Shown: in pieces, positions 30,369 through 43,555 of the stretch
How the letters are laid out: each line of letters opens with the position of its first letter
Numbering within the stretch: the first letter of the stretch is position 1
Assembly (NCBI GenBank): GCA_033725935.1
Contig: MU867074.1
Coordinates: 372,001-436,000, forward strand
DNA from: Cladorrhinum sp. PSN259
Taxonomy: Eukaryota; Ascomycota; Sordariomycetes; Sordariales; Podosporaceae
Length of the DNA: 64,000 nucleotides
Direction of reading: 5' to 3'
Notes under the pieces: model-generated
Databases searched by the model: none
The model's input: only the letters and a program-made list of their open reading frames with translations
What the model was told of the DNA's origin: nothing
Program-made: the position numbers and the translations under genes

Positions 30369-33300
30369 ATGCTCCCACGACAGCGCATTGTGCGCTTACC
30401 CGCGCAAAGATATTCCGCCGTTTTCACAACAGCATCGAAGAGACTAAACATATGCTCCGTCAGAGCATCAATACGGCAGAATCAGCATATCGCACCCCGG
30501 TTGCAGGGATTCTCGAGGGATACCTGGCCATCGACCCCTGCGCACTTCTCCACGAACGCCGTACTAGAAAAACAAAAGGGCGGCTTTTTTGATGGACCGA
30601 CCGAGCCCCTGTCTGAAGAGGAGAAGAAGGCAAACCTGGAGAATGCCAAAGTCGAGGAGAAAGAGGTTGCTGGGGCCAAGTCTTCGAGTGCAGATGCGCC
30701 GCCTGAAGGTAACGGCCAAGGCGCTCCAGAATCACCAGACAACAAGGGCAGTGCTGCCGGCAGTGGCTCGTCTGGCTCGTCGGGAGAAGGTGGCTCCGGA
30801 GACGGCGGTAGACGCGGACGGAAGCCTGGTGATAAGTCCCTGGCCAAACCCATTGTGCCCGAGGTATACCCTCAGGTAATGGCGATTCCGATCGCGAAAC
30901 GACCGCTCTTCCCGGGATTTTACAAAGCCGTGACCATCAAGGATCCCAATGTAGCCGCCGCCATTACTGACATGATCAAGCGGGGTCAGCCCTACGTCGG
31001 AGCTTTCTTGTTCAAAGATGAGAATGCTGATGGCGATATCATTCACAATGTCGACGAGGTTCACGATGTTGGTGTCTTCGCGCAAATTACGAGCGCATTT
31101 CCTATGAATGCTGGGCCCGGCGAAGGTACTAGCTTGACTGCGATCTTGTACCCACATAGAAGAATTCGCATCACGGAACTGATCCCGCCTGGGGCTGCGG
31201 ATGCCTCGAACCCTGTTTCAACACCTGAACCTACCCCGGAACCTATTCCAAAAGCAGACGAGTCGACTGAGAAGGGCGATGTGGTCGCGAGCTTCGAGGA
31301 GAGCGCCGTTGTACCGCAACCAAAAGGGGAGGTGGCACAAAAGCAATACGAGCCGACTTCATTCCTTAAGAAGTACCCCGTTAGCCTTGTCAACACTGAA
31401 AATTTGAGCGAGGAACCATACGACCCCAAAAGTCAGGTTATTCGTGCCATCACCAACGAAATTGTGAATGTTTTTAAGGAAGTCGCAAGCATGAACAGCT
31501 TGTTTCGAGATCAGATCAGTACTTTCTCGATGAGCCAGTCATCTGGAAATGTCATGTCGGAACCCGCTAAGCTTGCTGATTTCGCTGCCGCAGTGTCTGC
31601 CGGAGAACCCTCTGAACTTCAGGAGGTGCTTTCGAGCCTCAACGTCGAGGAAAGAATGCAGAAGGCTCTTTTGGTTCTAAAGAAGGAACTTGTCAACGCT
31701 CAACTGCAGAGCAAAATCACGAAGGATGTGGAAAGCAAAATTACGAAACGCCAACGTGAATACTGGTTGATGGAGCAGATGAAGGGCATTCGACGGGAGC
31801 TTGGCATTGAATCTGACGGCAAGGAAAAGCTTGTCGAGACGTTCAAGTCAAAGGCGGACAGCTTGGCCATGCCAGAGGCAGTACGCAAGGTTTTCGACGA
31901 TGAGCTCAACAAGTTGGCCCATTTGGAACCAGCCGCATCTGAGTTCAACGTCACTCGAAACTACCTTGATTGGCTAACCCAGATCCCATGGGGTCAAAGA
32001 AGCCCAGAAAACTTTGGCATTCAGCACGCGATGCAGGTCTTGGATGAAGACCATTATGGTCTCAAAGATGTCAAGGATCGCATTCTGGAGTTCATCGCTG
32101 TTGGTAAGTTGCGTGGAACCGTCGAGGGCAAAATCCTCTGCTTTGTCGGTCCTCCTGGTGTGGGTAAGACAAGTATTGGCAAGTCTATCGCCCGTGCTCT
32201 CAACCGCGAGTACTATCGATTCAGTGTTGGCGGTTTGGCCGACGTAGCTGAAATCAAGGGTCACAGAAGAACGTACGTTGGTGCATTGCCAGGTCGTGTC
32301 ATTCAAGCTCTCAAGAAATGCAAGACCGAGAATCCACTGATTCTCATCGATGAGATCGACAAGCTTGGACGGGGATATCAAGGAGACCCTTCATCCGCTC
32401 TTCTCGAACTTCTAGACCCCGAACAGAACGGCTCTTTCCTCGATCACTACCTGGATGTTCCGGTGGACCTTTCCAAGGTTCTCTTTGTCTGCACGGCCAA
32501 CATGACCGACACCATTCCTCGTCCCCTTCTCGACCGTATGGAAGTCATTAGCCTTTCTGGATATGTTTCCGACGAGAAGATGGCAATTGCAGAGCGGTAC
32601 CTCGCCCCTCAGGCTCAAGAACTTGCTGGGCTCAAGAACGTCGACGTGAATTTGACTCAAGGAGCTATCGAGGAGCTCATCAAGTCTTACTGCCGAGAAG
32701 CTGGTGTGCGTAACCTTAAGAAGCAAATAGAGAAGGTGTACCGCAAGTCTGCCTTGAAGATTGTCCAGGAGTTTGGTCATGACGTCCTCTCCGAGGAAAA
32801 GGCTTTGACGGAAGAAGGCAAGGCTGCCAAGGAGGCTCAAGAGGAGTCCGGGAACATTGAGCAGCAAAAGAAAGCCGAAGAGACCACAACGGGAAGTACG
32901 GGAGCCAAAGAAGAGGAGACGACTGAAAAGCCTAGGGTTGCGCTCAAGGTTCCTGAGACGGTCCATGTCACGATTGATCAGGAGAATCTCAAGGACTACG
33001 TCGGACCCCCGGTTTTCACTTCCGACAGGCTCTATGATACCACCCCGCCAGGTGTTACCATGGGCCTTGCCTGGACTTCTCTGGGAGGTACTGCTATGTA
33101 CGTGGAGACGATCCTTCAAGCACCTCTCAGGCCATCCAGCCGGCCATCTATGGAGATTACTGGCAACATTAAGACGGTCATGAAAGAGTCGTCTAGTATC
33201 GCATACTCGTTTGCGAAGTCTTGGATGGTCAAGCACTTCCCAGACAACCACTTCCTTGAGAAGGCCAAAATCCACGTGCATGTACCGGAAGGTGCTGTAC

Positions 33301-33767
33301 AAAAGGATGGCCCATCGGCCGGTATCACGATGGCCACTTCACTTTTGTCCCTGGCGTTGGACACTCCCGTTTCCCCCACGGTCGCCATGACTGGCGAGCT
33401 GACACTGACTGGCAAGGTTCTTCGCATCGGAGGTCTGAGAGAGAAGACTGTCGCTGCTCGCCGGGCAGGCTGCAAAATGATCATTTTCCCCGCGGACAAC
33501 ATGTCTGACTGGCTGGAACTCCCAGAGGTATGTGTTTCCTAGCTGGGTGCGACGCTTCACCGAAACCACTTTGGCATAGTATATGAACTAAATGATTTGT
33601 TACAGAATATCAAGGAGGGTATTGAAGGACGGCCCGCCAACTGGTACTCGGAAGTCTTTGATTTGATCTTTCCCAACCTTGACCGAGAGGAGGCCAACAA
33701 GTGCCTGATCTGCCACAACAAGAAATCAGAGAACAAAAAATCTGATGACGAAGACAAGAGCGATTAG
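30369..33767 (+). CDS. pim1: Mitochondrial Lon protease (Pim1 type)
   Basis: Two exons, 30369..33527 and 33606..33767 (78-nt intron, phase 0), 1106 aa. The ATG at 30369 opens an Arg-rich, acid-free leader (MLPRQRIVRLPAQRY...) typical of matrix import; the frame upstream lacks ATG. A Gly/Ser-rich spacer (about 95-150) precedes the Lon substrate-binding domain (about 170-540). The AAA+ module has Walker A GPPGVGKTS at about 594-602 and Walker B LILIDEID. The C-terminal protease domain has the Ser-Lys dyad: S983 in KDGPSAG and K1026 in REKTVAARRAG, exactly 43 residues apart as in bacterial Lon. An acidic/Lys-rich insert (about 810-860) lies between the ATPase and protease parts. It degrades misfolded and oxidised matrix proteins and supports mtDNA maintenance. 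The last exon ends in a polar Lys/Asp tail. Confidence 0.97.
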
Positions 33768-36700
33768 GCTTGTTGATACCTGAGCCAATGAGGGGCTTGA
33801 AGCACTAAAATTTGGCCTACGGAATTATCACTCACAGGTCCTGCTTCTTAGTGATTGTTGAACGAATTCGGTCGGATGCGAAGCTCCCCCAAAATGCTCT
33901 CAACGGATAGTCAAAAGCCCCCAATGAGGAGGTGTGTGGGGAGGAAACGATTTGCCGTTTGATGTATAGATGAGGAAAGGAATGGAGCATTTTATGGCGT
34001 TTTGATTTTGGCGGGATGGGTGGGTGAACATATACACCGCAGAAAAATCCAACACATATAACGACGATGACCGGCACTGGATTGGAAACACATCGAATTA
34101 TAGAAGGTGGAGGCGAGGAAGTGAATAGGTCCCGGTATAGATCTCCGAGGCTGCACATACATCTTCACAATCATCACCATCATCACATCATCTCCACTGC
34201 CCTTTAAACACACCACGCCACTCTTCATGTATTATGTTTTGTTTAAAGCTTTGTTATAATACATTAGCGGAATTTGCTTTTATGATTAACTTGAAGTTAT
34301 GCAACGAAAGTCGGAAGGAATAAGGACGAGGAAAGACATGCGGAAAAGAGCTTGACTATGAGAGCGAGGGACATAGCACGGGGTGGCGTAAATGGGAAAA
34401 GAGAAATCATTCGAAGCATGCTGAAACTTGATCATGATATTTATTTGGAACGGGGAGTGATACCCGACAAACGTGTGACCTGTCATTTTTTTTTTCTCTT
34501 GTCAATATTCATTTGTCTGGCTGCTGACTGCATTGATGATCTCGATCGGTGCCCTCCTCACCAGCCAGATATCTTCAATCCATCATTGGGTTCATGGGAT
34601 GTGGTTTACAATAGGTTATGATTGCTTTGATGAAAACTGTCCCGCGGTCTCAGTACGACACTTCTTGAAGTTGTTTGTGAGACGTGATACAGAGGATTTC
34701 GAACAGTTTTTGTGTTGCTGCCCAATACTGTGTGAGAAAAAAAACGACAAAAAACTTGCTTAATCTGGACGTTTTGCATGTGTTGCTGACTGTAGGTGTT
34801 TGTTTATTGGTTGTTAGAGTGTATGTAACGGGCGGTAACCGGAAGGGAATTCGGGCTTGTGATTCTCAGATTGTACAGTGTTTGAGGGGCAGATGTGGGA
34901 ACGGGAAAGATGCGTGTCCGGGTCTGAGAAATGTACGTATATGGGACGAGTATGACAAAACGGCGATGTCGGGGCAAAATTAACTCTGCTTGCCGACGGA
35001 ACACACATACGTCAGAAAGGAACAAAGCTGCATGATTCACAGCCTCGTTTTTCACTTTATGGGTGTTATTGGTATATTTTTGGGCATCAACACACAGAAC
35101 ACTCAGATACAGGGCTGTGCCAGACGGGCGGCCCGAGACATCACATATAGGGGAAGAGGTGGTACTATACCAGTGGTGGTATTACGATTGCTGATTTCGT
35201 GTGGGGTAAAAGAACATTCCAAGGTCATGAGCCGCATTGAAGAAGAAGGGAGCTTCCAATGACAGACCACCCGAAGTCGGTCCGTAGGTGTTAGGTGTCG
35301 ATTGGGCCTTTTTTGCGGCTTTTTACATGATGTGTTGGCCGCCGAGGTGAAGGAGGGATGGATGGATGGATGGATGGATGGGCGATGCGGATGGGAGAGA
35401 GAAAGAAGAAAAAAAGACTGTGAGAGTAATCAGGGGTGTGGATGGGAATGACGATGAGATACATCAAAGTTTGGTTTTGTTGTGGGGCTACTACTACGTT
35501 GGATGTTTGCGTGTGACAACTTCTGCGTTCGAGAAAAAGCGCTTGGGTTCCCCCGAGAGAGCCTTGTTCTTGTTGTTGAGACTTATTTGAGATTCTCTTT
35601 GTGCAAGATCCGAGTAACCCACAATCCGAGTCTTACAGGCACTGCCGAGTCTAATGTATGTGTGCGCGTGTGATTCTCCTGGATCATGCATGACGGACTG
35701 CAATTCTGTGACGAGCGTTGCATCTGCATGTCTCATTTTCGTTTTTGTTTTCCGCTCAATTCGATTCCCGTCCACTCTCGATTCTGGGCTGCGGCTTCCA
35801 AGTTCGATTGACTTTAATTGAGTGAGACCCAACGGTGAGTTGTTACATAGTAGAGGTGGGGGTCGTTGAAGTCTGAAAGCTTGGGCCCTAAGTTCCTTCC
35901 TGAGTAAGGCTCAAAAAGAACCATCATTCAATCAAAAGCTTGAGTTTGCGAACGGCATGTTTCTTTCAGAAAACACCGTGAACTATCCAACACGCCACCC
36001 AGTCAAGATGATCCCATAACGTGTGTCTGGCCTTGTCGGAAGAGATCACGAAGTGTGGAAGAGAAAGAAACAATACATGTATGGTACATGCATGGTATTG
36101 TCTGGATTGTCCCCATAGCGGCGTTACACGTGTTGATCCCCACCCCTAGCTGGTCACCCGCTGGGAGACCACGGGTGGGCCGCGAGCCCGCCGTCCATGC
36201 CCGCTCCCAACACCCCGCCCAGCCTCCCCCGCCGCCCCACCACTGCAACCACTCATCACCATCACCGATCCATGGATTGACGGATTCCCCGCCGTTCCCT
36301 TTCGTACGCAGCTCACTCTTGCAGCAGTAGCAGCAGCATGGCATGCGCATGCAGGAGGCGAGACGATGAGCCGTATCGGTAGGGGGAGTATCAGCTCTCT
36401 TTGTTTTCAATCCATTTTTTCTGTTAGTCCAGCCAGCCAGCCAAGTCCCACTCATCCAGTTCATTTGCATTCATCCCACCTTCCCCCTCCCCTCGTTGTT
36501 GTTACTCCGTACATTGTTACCGGCGTACTAGCTTCCTCCTTTTCTCTCTGTAATCCATGATTGTCTGTTTGCCTACCTATCTACGAGCGCGTCGATTCCC
36601 ATTATTCTCACCTGCCGCCGCTTGACCGCATTGGAGCTGTGTCGCCTGCTATTGTTCGGTGCCCCCCTCCAACGCTTACATTGCATGTCCCGACAACCTG

Positions 36701-37090
36701 GACCGATACTTTATGATACGTCAGTGGTGTTTACCCACTGTTTGATGCTCCACGCATCGGCTGTCTGCATGCTTTCGAGCAGTTGATGTGGAACTTGTCG
36801 CCATCCTGTCGTCCTTCCTGTCATCCGCCCTTTCTTCAAACGCCTTCCACATCACTTAGCAAAGCCTTCACGGGCATTCTCTGGAACAGCCTTGGGAAGG
36901 GAAGAAAAGGAACGAAAAAGAGAAGGAGGGAGGAAAAGGGTCACAAGCGATTCAGGATCAAGCCAACTTGCAACCTCACCAAGTGAATGAAACGATAGCA
37001 CCATTTTCACGTCGAGATTTCGATCTGCCTGGCCCTCCCTGTTGGGTCGGCTCCGGTTCCGTAGAACCGTCCCTCCCGGCCGCAGGCATC
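33768..37090. other. 3.3-kb gene-poor stretch between Lon and the kinase
   Basis: Same-strand spacer holding the Lon 3' UTR and the kinase promoter/leader. It contains a GGAT microsatellite (35356-35381). The kinase frame is open from 36968 without an ATG until 37091. No ORF has a recognisable product. Confidence 0.45.
35356..35381. repeat. (GGAT)n microsatellite
   Basis: About six and a half perfect GGAT units in intergenic DNA, followed by imperfect GATG copies. Confidence 0.9.
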
Positions 37091-39730
37091 ATGGCGAAAG
37101 CACCTGCAGATGTGCCCCAGGAGGTCAACAACTCGGCGATGGAGAGTAATGGTCAGCCTGAGACCTTGTCAGACGAGATCCCCAAAGCTCAGCAGCCTGG
37201 GCAAGATGGTGACGGCAGGGACCTCATCAGGCGGGTCTCGAGAAAAGTAGTGCCTGGTTTACCGAGGACTAAGACATTCAAGAGGCAGCAATCCGAGGAT
37301 CGAAACAAACTTGAGCCTCTTCGCACTACACAGGCTGAAAGGAGGGCTGTATCGATGGATAGACGTGTCCCTGCCCCCAATGGTCTGCCAGCTCAATCTG
37401 ATCCTCGAGCTAGCGCCCCCTATTTCTTTTCTCACGGCTTTGTCCAAGAACCCCTGGAACCATCCCTGCCCACTAGTCCAATCGAAGGGGAGACTATCTC
37501 AAAGGACAGACATCTAGAGCGGTTCGAAGTTGAGGTGGAAGAGGCGGATACCGACAACGAGCTGGATGATGATGATGATGGAGCTTCCTCAGACGCGCAC
37601 TCGGTTCACTCTGCAACGACATCCCAGTATGACGCCATGATTCACGAAGAACTGGAACGCACCTGGATTCTGAACCTTTCGATGCACTTTCGTGACAAGT
37701 CAAAAAGAGAGAAGTTTTTTGTCACCTACCGGGAGCACGAACACCACTGGAGACGAGTGACGGTCTCCCTGGACTATCGCAATGCCCCGGACAGCTCACT
37801 GGAACTTGATCTGGCCCATACCAAGTTTCAGCGTGACAAGAGCGCCAAGATCTATGAGGCCATCCGAGAGAGTTTGCCAGATATTCAGTTCTATGATACT
37901 GTTACCAACTTGAAGCTCGAAACTAGAGAAGGGAGATTGCATGTACACGTCGTGGAAGATGTTAACGTAGGTGTCCCGGCCATCTGGTGCCATCTGGTGC
38001 CATCACGGTCTATCTTTATTGATTATCTGACAATCTAATAGGAAATAATCAACTATCCCTCGACCCGTATGATTCGGCACATGGGATGTAGGCGGGTCAA
38101 GGAACGGGAAATCCAGTTCGATTCGCACATGTCTGGTTTCGTTTACAAAGTTCGCGTCCATGGACAGGTTCTCATCAAGAAGGAAATCCCAGGTCCTGAT
38201 ACTGTAGACGAGTTCCTCTACGAGATCAACGCCCTAAACTCGCTTCGCTCTTCGAGGAATGTCATACAGTTTTATGGGGTTGTGGTCGACGACAGGGAAG
38301 AACGTGTCCGAGGCATATTGATTAGCTATGCCGAGCAAGGCGCACTGGTTGATGTGCTCTATGACCACGACCACTCACTGGACTGGGCTATCAGGGAGAA
38401 ATGGGCACGCCAGATCGTAGCTGGCCTCTCCGAGATTCATGAAGCCGGGTTTGTTCAAGGCGATTTCACCCTGTCCAACATTGTCATAGACGATCAAGGC
38501 AATGCCAAGATTATTGACATTAATCGACGAGGTTGCCCAGTGGGCTGGGAACCTCCAGAAGCAACACCCCTGATCGAAAGCAATCAGCGAATTTCGATGT
38601 ATATCGGTGTAAAGTCTGATCTGTTCCAGCTCGGTATGGTTCTCTGGGCTTTGGCGACGCAGGACGATGAGCCGGAGGCTCAGGGTCGTCCACTGCGTAT
38701 AGACGCTGATGTTGAGGCGCCGACCTGGTACTGCCGGATCGTGGAGATCTGTCTGAGCGAAAACCCCCGTGACAGGATTCAAGCACTACACCTGCTGGGC
38801 TTGTTTCCAGAGCCTGAGGAGGAAACTGGACAAGCCAGTGGCTCTTTTGCTCCTGCAAACGATAACCTCCACTATGCACCGATCGACTACATGTCTGGGA
38901 ACATGGAAATCCCTAGGGCCAACACGCCTTTCGTCAAGACAGTCCGCCCACCAAGCGCGTGGACAAACAATATCTACGGAAATTCAACCGTAGAAGATGA
39001 CGAGCTCTACTACCCTCCACGAGGGAGGTCACCGCCCCGGCCGATACCAGGAGCGGGAGGACAGAACTTCAACACGTGGTCAGATATCTATAGCAACCCG
39101 CTTGATGCGCCATCAATCAGCGAAATTACGCAAAGTAATGTAGATGAATCAGCCTACGAATCAAGGTTTAGAGAATTTGAGGGGGACACCGGTTTCAACC
39201 TGGCTAACCTGATGGCCAATTTGAACCATGACCCATCACGCCCCAGATCTGCACCACCACCGGAAACTTCGCAGGGAAGGGAGACCCCCCAGCAGATACG
39301 TCGCAATTTCGGCCCTATTGATGCTAATGAAGAAGGAACGAAGAATCTGGATGTGGATCTTACCAGTCCTGCTACGGATCATACGGGCAAACAGTCGAGG
39401 GCTGATAGTGGCAAAGATATGAGTGAGGGACACCATCGCCATCTTCCTCGCCATCAGGGTGACCCCTCGCCCGCACGCCACGACAGTTCTCACGAGAACG
39501 AATACACACTTGCTCCCCCCTCGGATTCGGCCACGATGGGACAACTCCACGATCTGAACGGGATAGGTGTAAGTTTCGCGACTGGGGATAACGGCAGCGG
39601 AGAAGCGCATGATAGAAAGCTTGTGTTGGATACACCCGGTGATGAGTTTGGGAGGGAGCTAGATATAGTATTAAGCAGCGGCAGTGGAAGCGGATTGGAA
39701 GTGTCAAAAGCTGAAGCTGTTTTGGGCTAA
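37091..39730 (+). CDS. Atypical protein kinase-like protein
   Basis: Two exons, 37091..37966 and 38042..39730 (75-nt intron, phase 0), 854 aa. The ATG at 37091 (ggcatcATGGCG) is the first in frame. Residues 1-290 hold a basic region, an acidic ELDDDDDG run and a conserved-looking block (SMHFRDKSKREKFFVTY; TVSLDYRNAP). The second exon carries a kinase fold: a weak glycine loop, the VLIK lysine (K338), a candidate alphaC Glu in FLYEINAL (E353), the catalytic-loop equivalent QGDFTLSN (D433, N438) in place of HRDxxxxN, and IIDIN (D451) in place of DFG. Key Lys/Asp/Asn residues are kept but His-Arg and Phe-Gly are not, so it may be a weak or non-canonical kinase. The C-terminal 300 residues are disordered. 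I recognise the type as a Pezizomycotina-specific kinase-like family without a known role. Confidence 0.82.
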
Positions 39731-40494
39731 TGAATGAATACGGCTCGACATCAGGACGATGGGAACGAATGAAGTAATGATGAAATAATGAGATGGGCAA
39801 CTTATCAGGAGGAGTATGATGATTATGTTTCTTGTTTTTATCTTTTCTTCTTGATTGAAGGTATTTGTTAGGAGCCAGGGGGAAAATTAGTTGGATGGCG
39901 CAAGTAAGGAAATTTGGCGACGGTAGCTGGATGGATGGTGTGTATGTTGGTACCTTGCGAGGTTATTCTTTTTTTTCTTTTTTTTTTTTTTTCTATCCTT
40001 GTTTTTGCTTTCATACTTTTGTACGACTTTCAATGTTATGTACGGCTGCTACCAGTACCTAGGTAGGAACGGTAAACGTTATCGGGAGTAAGGGAAAGGG
40101 ACGGAAAGAGTGGTATGCGGTGTTGACGGCATGGGATAAGCAATATTTGATGGGGTTTTCTGGTTCAATTTTGGGAGGCATGTTAATTTTATATGCTTCT
40201 TTTGTGTCCAACAACTTGCCTCTTTGCACTTTTTTCGATTGTCAAGTTTTTACTGTACTCAATATTCTGATATTATATTTCAACACTGCTTGGGTATTCG
40301 ACATTCCAAAAATTCCCTACTTGTCTAGAGGAAGCTTTACTTGGAGCAGAGTGCAGTAACCTTCCCCCCCTTTTTTTAATTATATCATCATAGTCTAATC
40401 TTCTCATCCATATTTAGTCCTTCATCTGCCATTTTGAACGGCCATTCTTACTGCCAATCCACACTCACACCGTCCTTTAGGTTCCTGAACCAAG
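39731..40494. other. Convergent intergenic region, T-rich
   Basis: Lies between the 3' ends of the kinase-like gene and GCP2. T-rich runs occur at 39968-39992 and near 40370. No supported ORF. Confidence 0.5.
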
Positions 40495-43400
40495 TTAAAG
40501 AACGCTTCCATCCTCATCACTCCTCAACCCAGCATATTCAGTCCCCTGATTAGCAGTACTCAGCCTAGCGCACAAACTCAATAGCACCACCGTCTCAGTG
40601 GCAGCGTAATGATTCAGCGCGTCGAGCAAAATCTGCAAGTGCCTAGAGAAATTACTCTCCCACTTTTTGATGACGTCAAACAGCTCTGCGATCCTGGCTG
40701 AGTCTGGTCCCCCTCCAACTGTTGGCTTGTGGCCGCTTTCATCAACGAATGAGGCCTCATTGGTGGCGGCAGCAGAAGGCTTTTGTGACCGCACAGTCTG
40801 GAAGTGCCTCCACTGCTCGTTAGTCATGTTGGGAGGCTTGTGAGCTCCCGACAAGTCAGGGTCGGCTTTTTCCAGCTCTCTGGAGAGCCAGTTGGTGTAT
40901 GTCGCAAATATTGTGCAGGTTTGCATTAGTTTGGAATGAATCTGGGAAAGGCGGTTAGTGAGCATCACAGGGGAAAGCGGTGAAGGAGAAGACATACTCT
41001 CAGCAACTTGCTGTTGGTTAACATGCATTCTTTGAGGCAAGTATCCAAGAAATCAACATGATCTTGCATCAACTCATCAACGGTACGTGTTGTACCTGGG
41101 GCGGAGGGGACATTGTTCGGATCGTTGCTGTCGCCATTTTGCCCGTGTGCCGCAGCAGCACTTTTATCTCGCTTTTCTTGTTCTCGTACCCGCGTCATGA
41201 GGTTCTGCCAGTTGGGCTCAATGACTTCTGCTGTGCAAAAGTATAGTAATTGCTGTACGAATACCAGCATGCGTGCTCGTAATGTCCAGACTCGGCGTTT
41301 CCAGATCTCGAGGTTGCGAGTCGAGGATCGATGTGACCAGACAAACCCGCTAGTGTGGGTTTGCCAGGTCGTTGATAGCTGTGATTCAAGATAGCGGAGA
41401 GAAAGCAAGTAACGGAAGAGTGCCTGATAGCGCCAGACGGTCTTGCGGCTGACGACAAGAGAAACTGGGAAGGGAACTGAGTAGTCGAGTTGTAATGAAG
41501 TGAATCCATTTGCATTCTTGTCGTTCTCGATAGGCTGGTTGTTCGAGAGCGGTTGGAGTGCCTCGCCCTGCTCTATACCAGTGATGTTAACAACTCGCTG
41601 GAGCGATTTTGTTAGGGTGATCTCATTCATCTCGACTTTGACGTCTTCCTTGAACGGATCTAGTGAGACTATGCTGCCGGGCTGGCGAAGAACGAGATCC
41701 AACAGCGACTGCAATTTTCCAGTGTTGACAGCTTTGACGGGTTTCCGAAGTTCAGACGAACCAAGCTCCAGGAAATAGGAGAAGTAGTCGGACGGGTCAA
41801 GAAAGAAATAATGCTTGAGCGACTTCAATCTTGCTGGTAATGCATGGGTAGTGAGCAACAGTTGCATCAGCGACTCGTTCGCGTGAGCATAAGCATTGTT
41901 AACATTGTCGAGGAACCGAATGTCGTCAAATGAAGTCGGCACATGCTTAACCTGCAGACTAACATCTACGCCACCACATTCCCTGACAACATTCAGGTAT
42001 TTACCAGCCAGTAACACCTTATCCTTCACGCCTTCGAGCTGAGGCGGGACATCGTGGTCCCTGATCGTGTATCGCCGTTCCCAGTACTCGTCAGTATAAT
42101 CTTGCTCCAGCCTCTCCCTACGGATACTCCGCTGCTCTTTAATCAAAAACTCTGAATGTGGGTCGTTGATTCCACCGTGGTGCAGCCATTCATTCAGCAT
42201 AGCCATGTACGGCTTACTCGCGTCCCTCAATAACGTCGTCAACAGCGCACGAGCAGCAGGATCACCAGACATGGACTCGAGTCTCTTGGTGATTAAACCC
42301 AACACCACCCCTCCCTTGCAAATCTTCTTCCCAGTCATATTTCCAGGCACGAGCTCACCTCCTTCTCGCAGTTGCTCCAATATATGGTCGAAATCGTCGG
42401 CGCTATCGCTCGATTCGTCCGTCTCATCATCCAGTAACGCATTGCGCTTTAATAGTTCATGTGCAAGCGCGTAAAGCTGATACATCATATGGCTCGTTGG
42501 GAGGATGTGAACATTCAGAATGTGCATTGTGAAGGCGTCGTCGGTAAGGAACTGCGTCTCGAGTTGGGCGACCATGACAAGGTACTCCTGCAGGAGCTTC
42601 CGTATTGATGCGCAAAGGGCATGGTTGACAGATCCGAATTCTTCCCGGCTTTGGACATCGACAAATGTCTCGAGGGCAGTATAGTGAGTGGCCATGCGCA
42701 GCATCGACTGTGTGAGATCCTGAAGACTAGGGTCCAAGCCAGGCAAAATGCGCCAGGTAGGACCTGATAACCGGTCTCTTTCCTCAAAGGGGTTATATCC
42801 CTTCGCGAAGCGAATGTACTGCCCTTCATAACCCATGAACACAAATAGCAGGTCCTCGATGATGACTGCCTCCTGGGCCTCAAGAGAAAGCTCGCTCAGG
42901 GGTTTCGGTTGGAGCGGCTGGGGCGCCGATGAGGCGAGAGGGGGGATCGAAATGCGCGATGCCAGAGGCGCCGTCGTATGCGGCAGCAGAGTTGCTTCGG
43001 GCTCCCATGGTGGAGGAGCGGGTTTTTCTTGTTTGCGTTTACTTAGCATTGGAAGTGAGGGGGTCATTCCGAAGTTGTGATCTGGAGACGATATCCCTGT
43101 TGAGGAAGAGATGTAGAGGGGGCGGGGTATGAAAAGGTATGTAACATACCTTGTGGTGGCGCATCTTGCCGGACATCCCTCGCCCTTGGTTCAGCAGCGC
43201 GTTGTTTCAAGCTCACGTCCGTCCTACTGCTCCTTTCTGCAGTTGCGCCACGGCGATCCGGACTTTTCGTCCTGGCTATCAACGCTTCCCGTGTTGTCAC
43301 CTGGACCTTCTCGGTGCGGCGCTCCTCGACAGACCTGCTCGTGGAGCGGGGGTTGTTGGAGGCCGATCGTTTGTGTGACTCTCGGTCGGCATATCGACTG

Positions 43401-43555
43401 CTACTTGTATGTTGGTGATCGGGTTTGCTGGAGAAGCTCCCGCCATCGGTTGCTGGCATGCGGGGCCGAGACGAAGACGACGGCGCCGCTGCTGGAACGC
43501 CACTATCTCTATTTCTCTTATCGGCGAACGATGTTGGTCTGGTGCCCGACGACAT
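40495..43555 (-). CDS. Gamma-tubulin complex component 2 (GCP2 / Spc97 / Alp4)
   Basis: Three exons: 43555..43150, 43096..40998 and 40941..40495, with introns of 53 and 56 nt; 983 aa. The first 135 residues are basic, Ser/Arg-rich and disordered. The first intron splits a Gly codon and leads into ISSPDHNFGMTPSLP. The body has both GCP halves: an N-terminal GRIP1-like part (EDLLFVFMGYEGQYIRF; LTQSMLRMATHYTALETF; NEWLHHGGINDPHSEF) and a GRIP2 part that binds gamma-tubulin (KHYFFLDPSDYFSYFLELG; SLQLDYSVPFPVSLV; VWRYQALFRYLLSLRY). In the cell it pairs with GCP3 and gamma-tubulin to nucleate microtubules at the spindle pole body. GCP3 is less likely because the DPSDYF and YSVPFP blocks fit GCP2 best. 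It is divergent from the alpha5 proteasome gene. Confidence 0.93.

Noticed and set aside
32412..33302. 296-codon minus-strand ORF
   Set aside because: Antisense to the AAA+/protease part of Lon, which is certain; the product resembles nothing.
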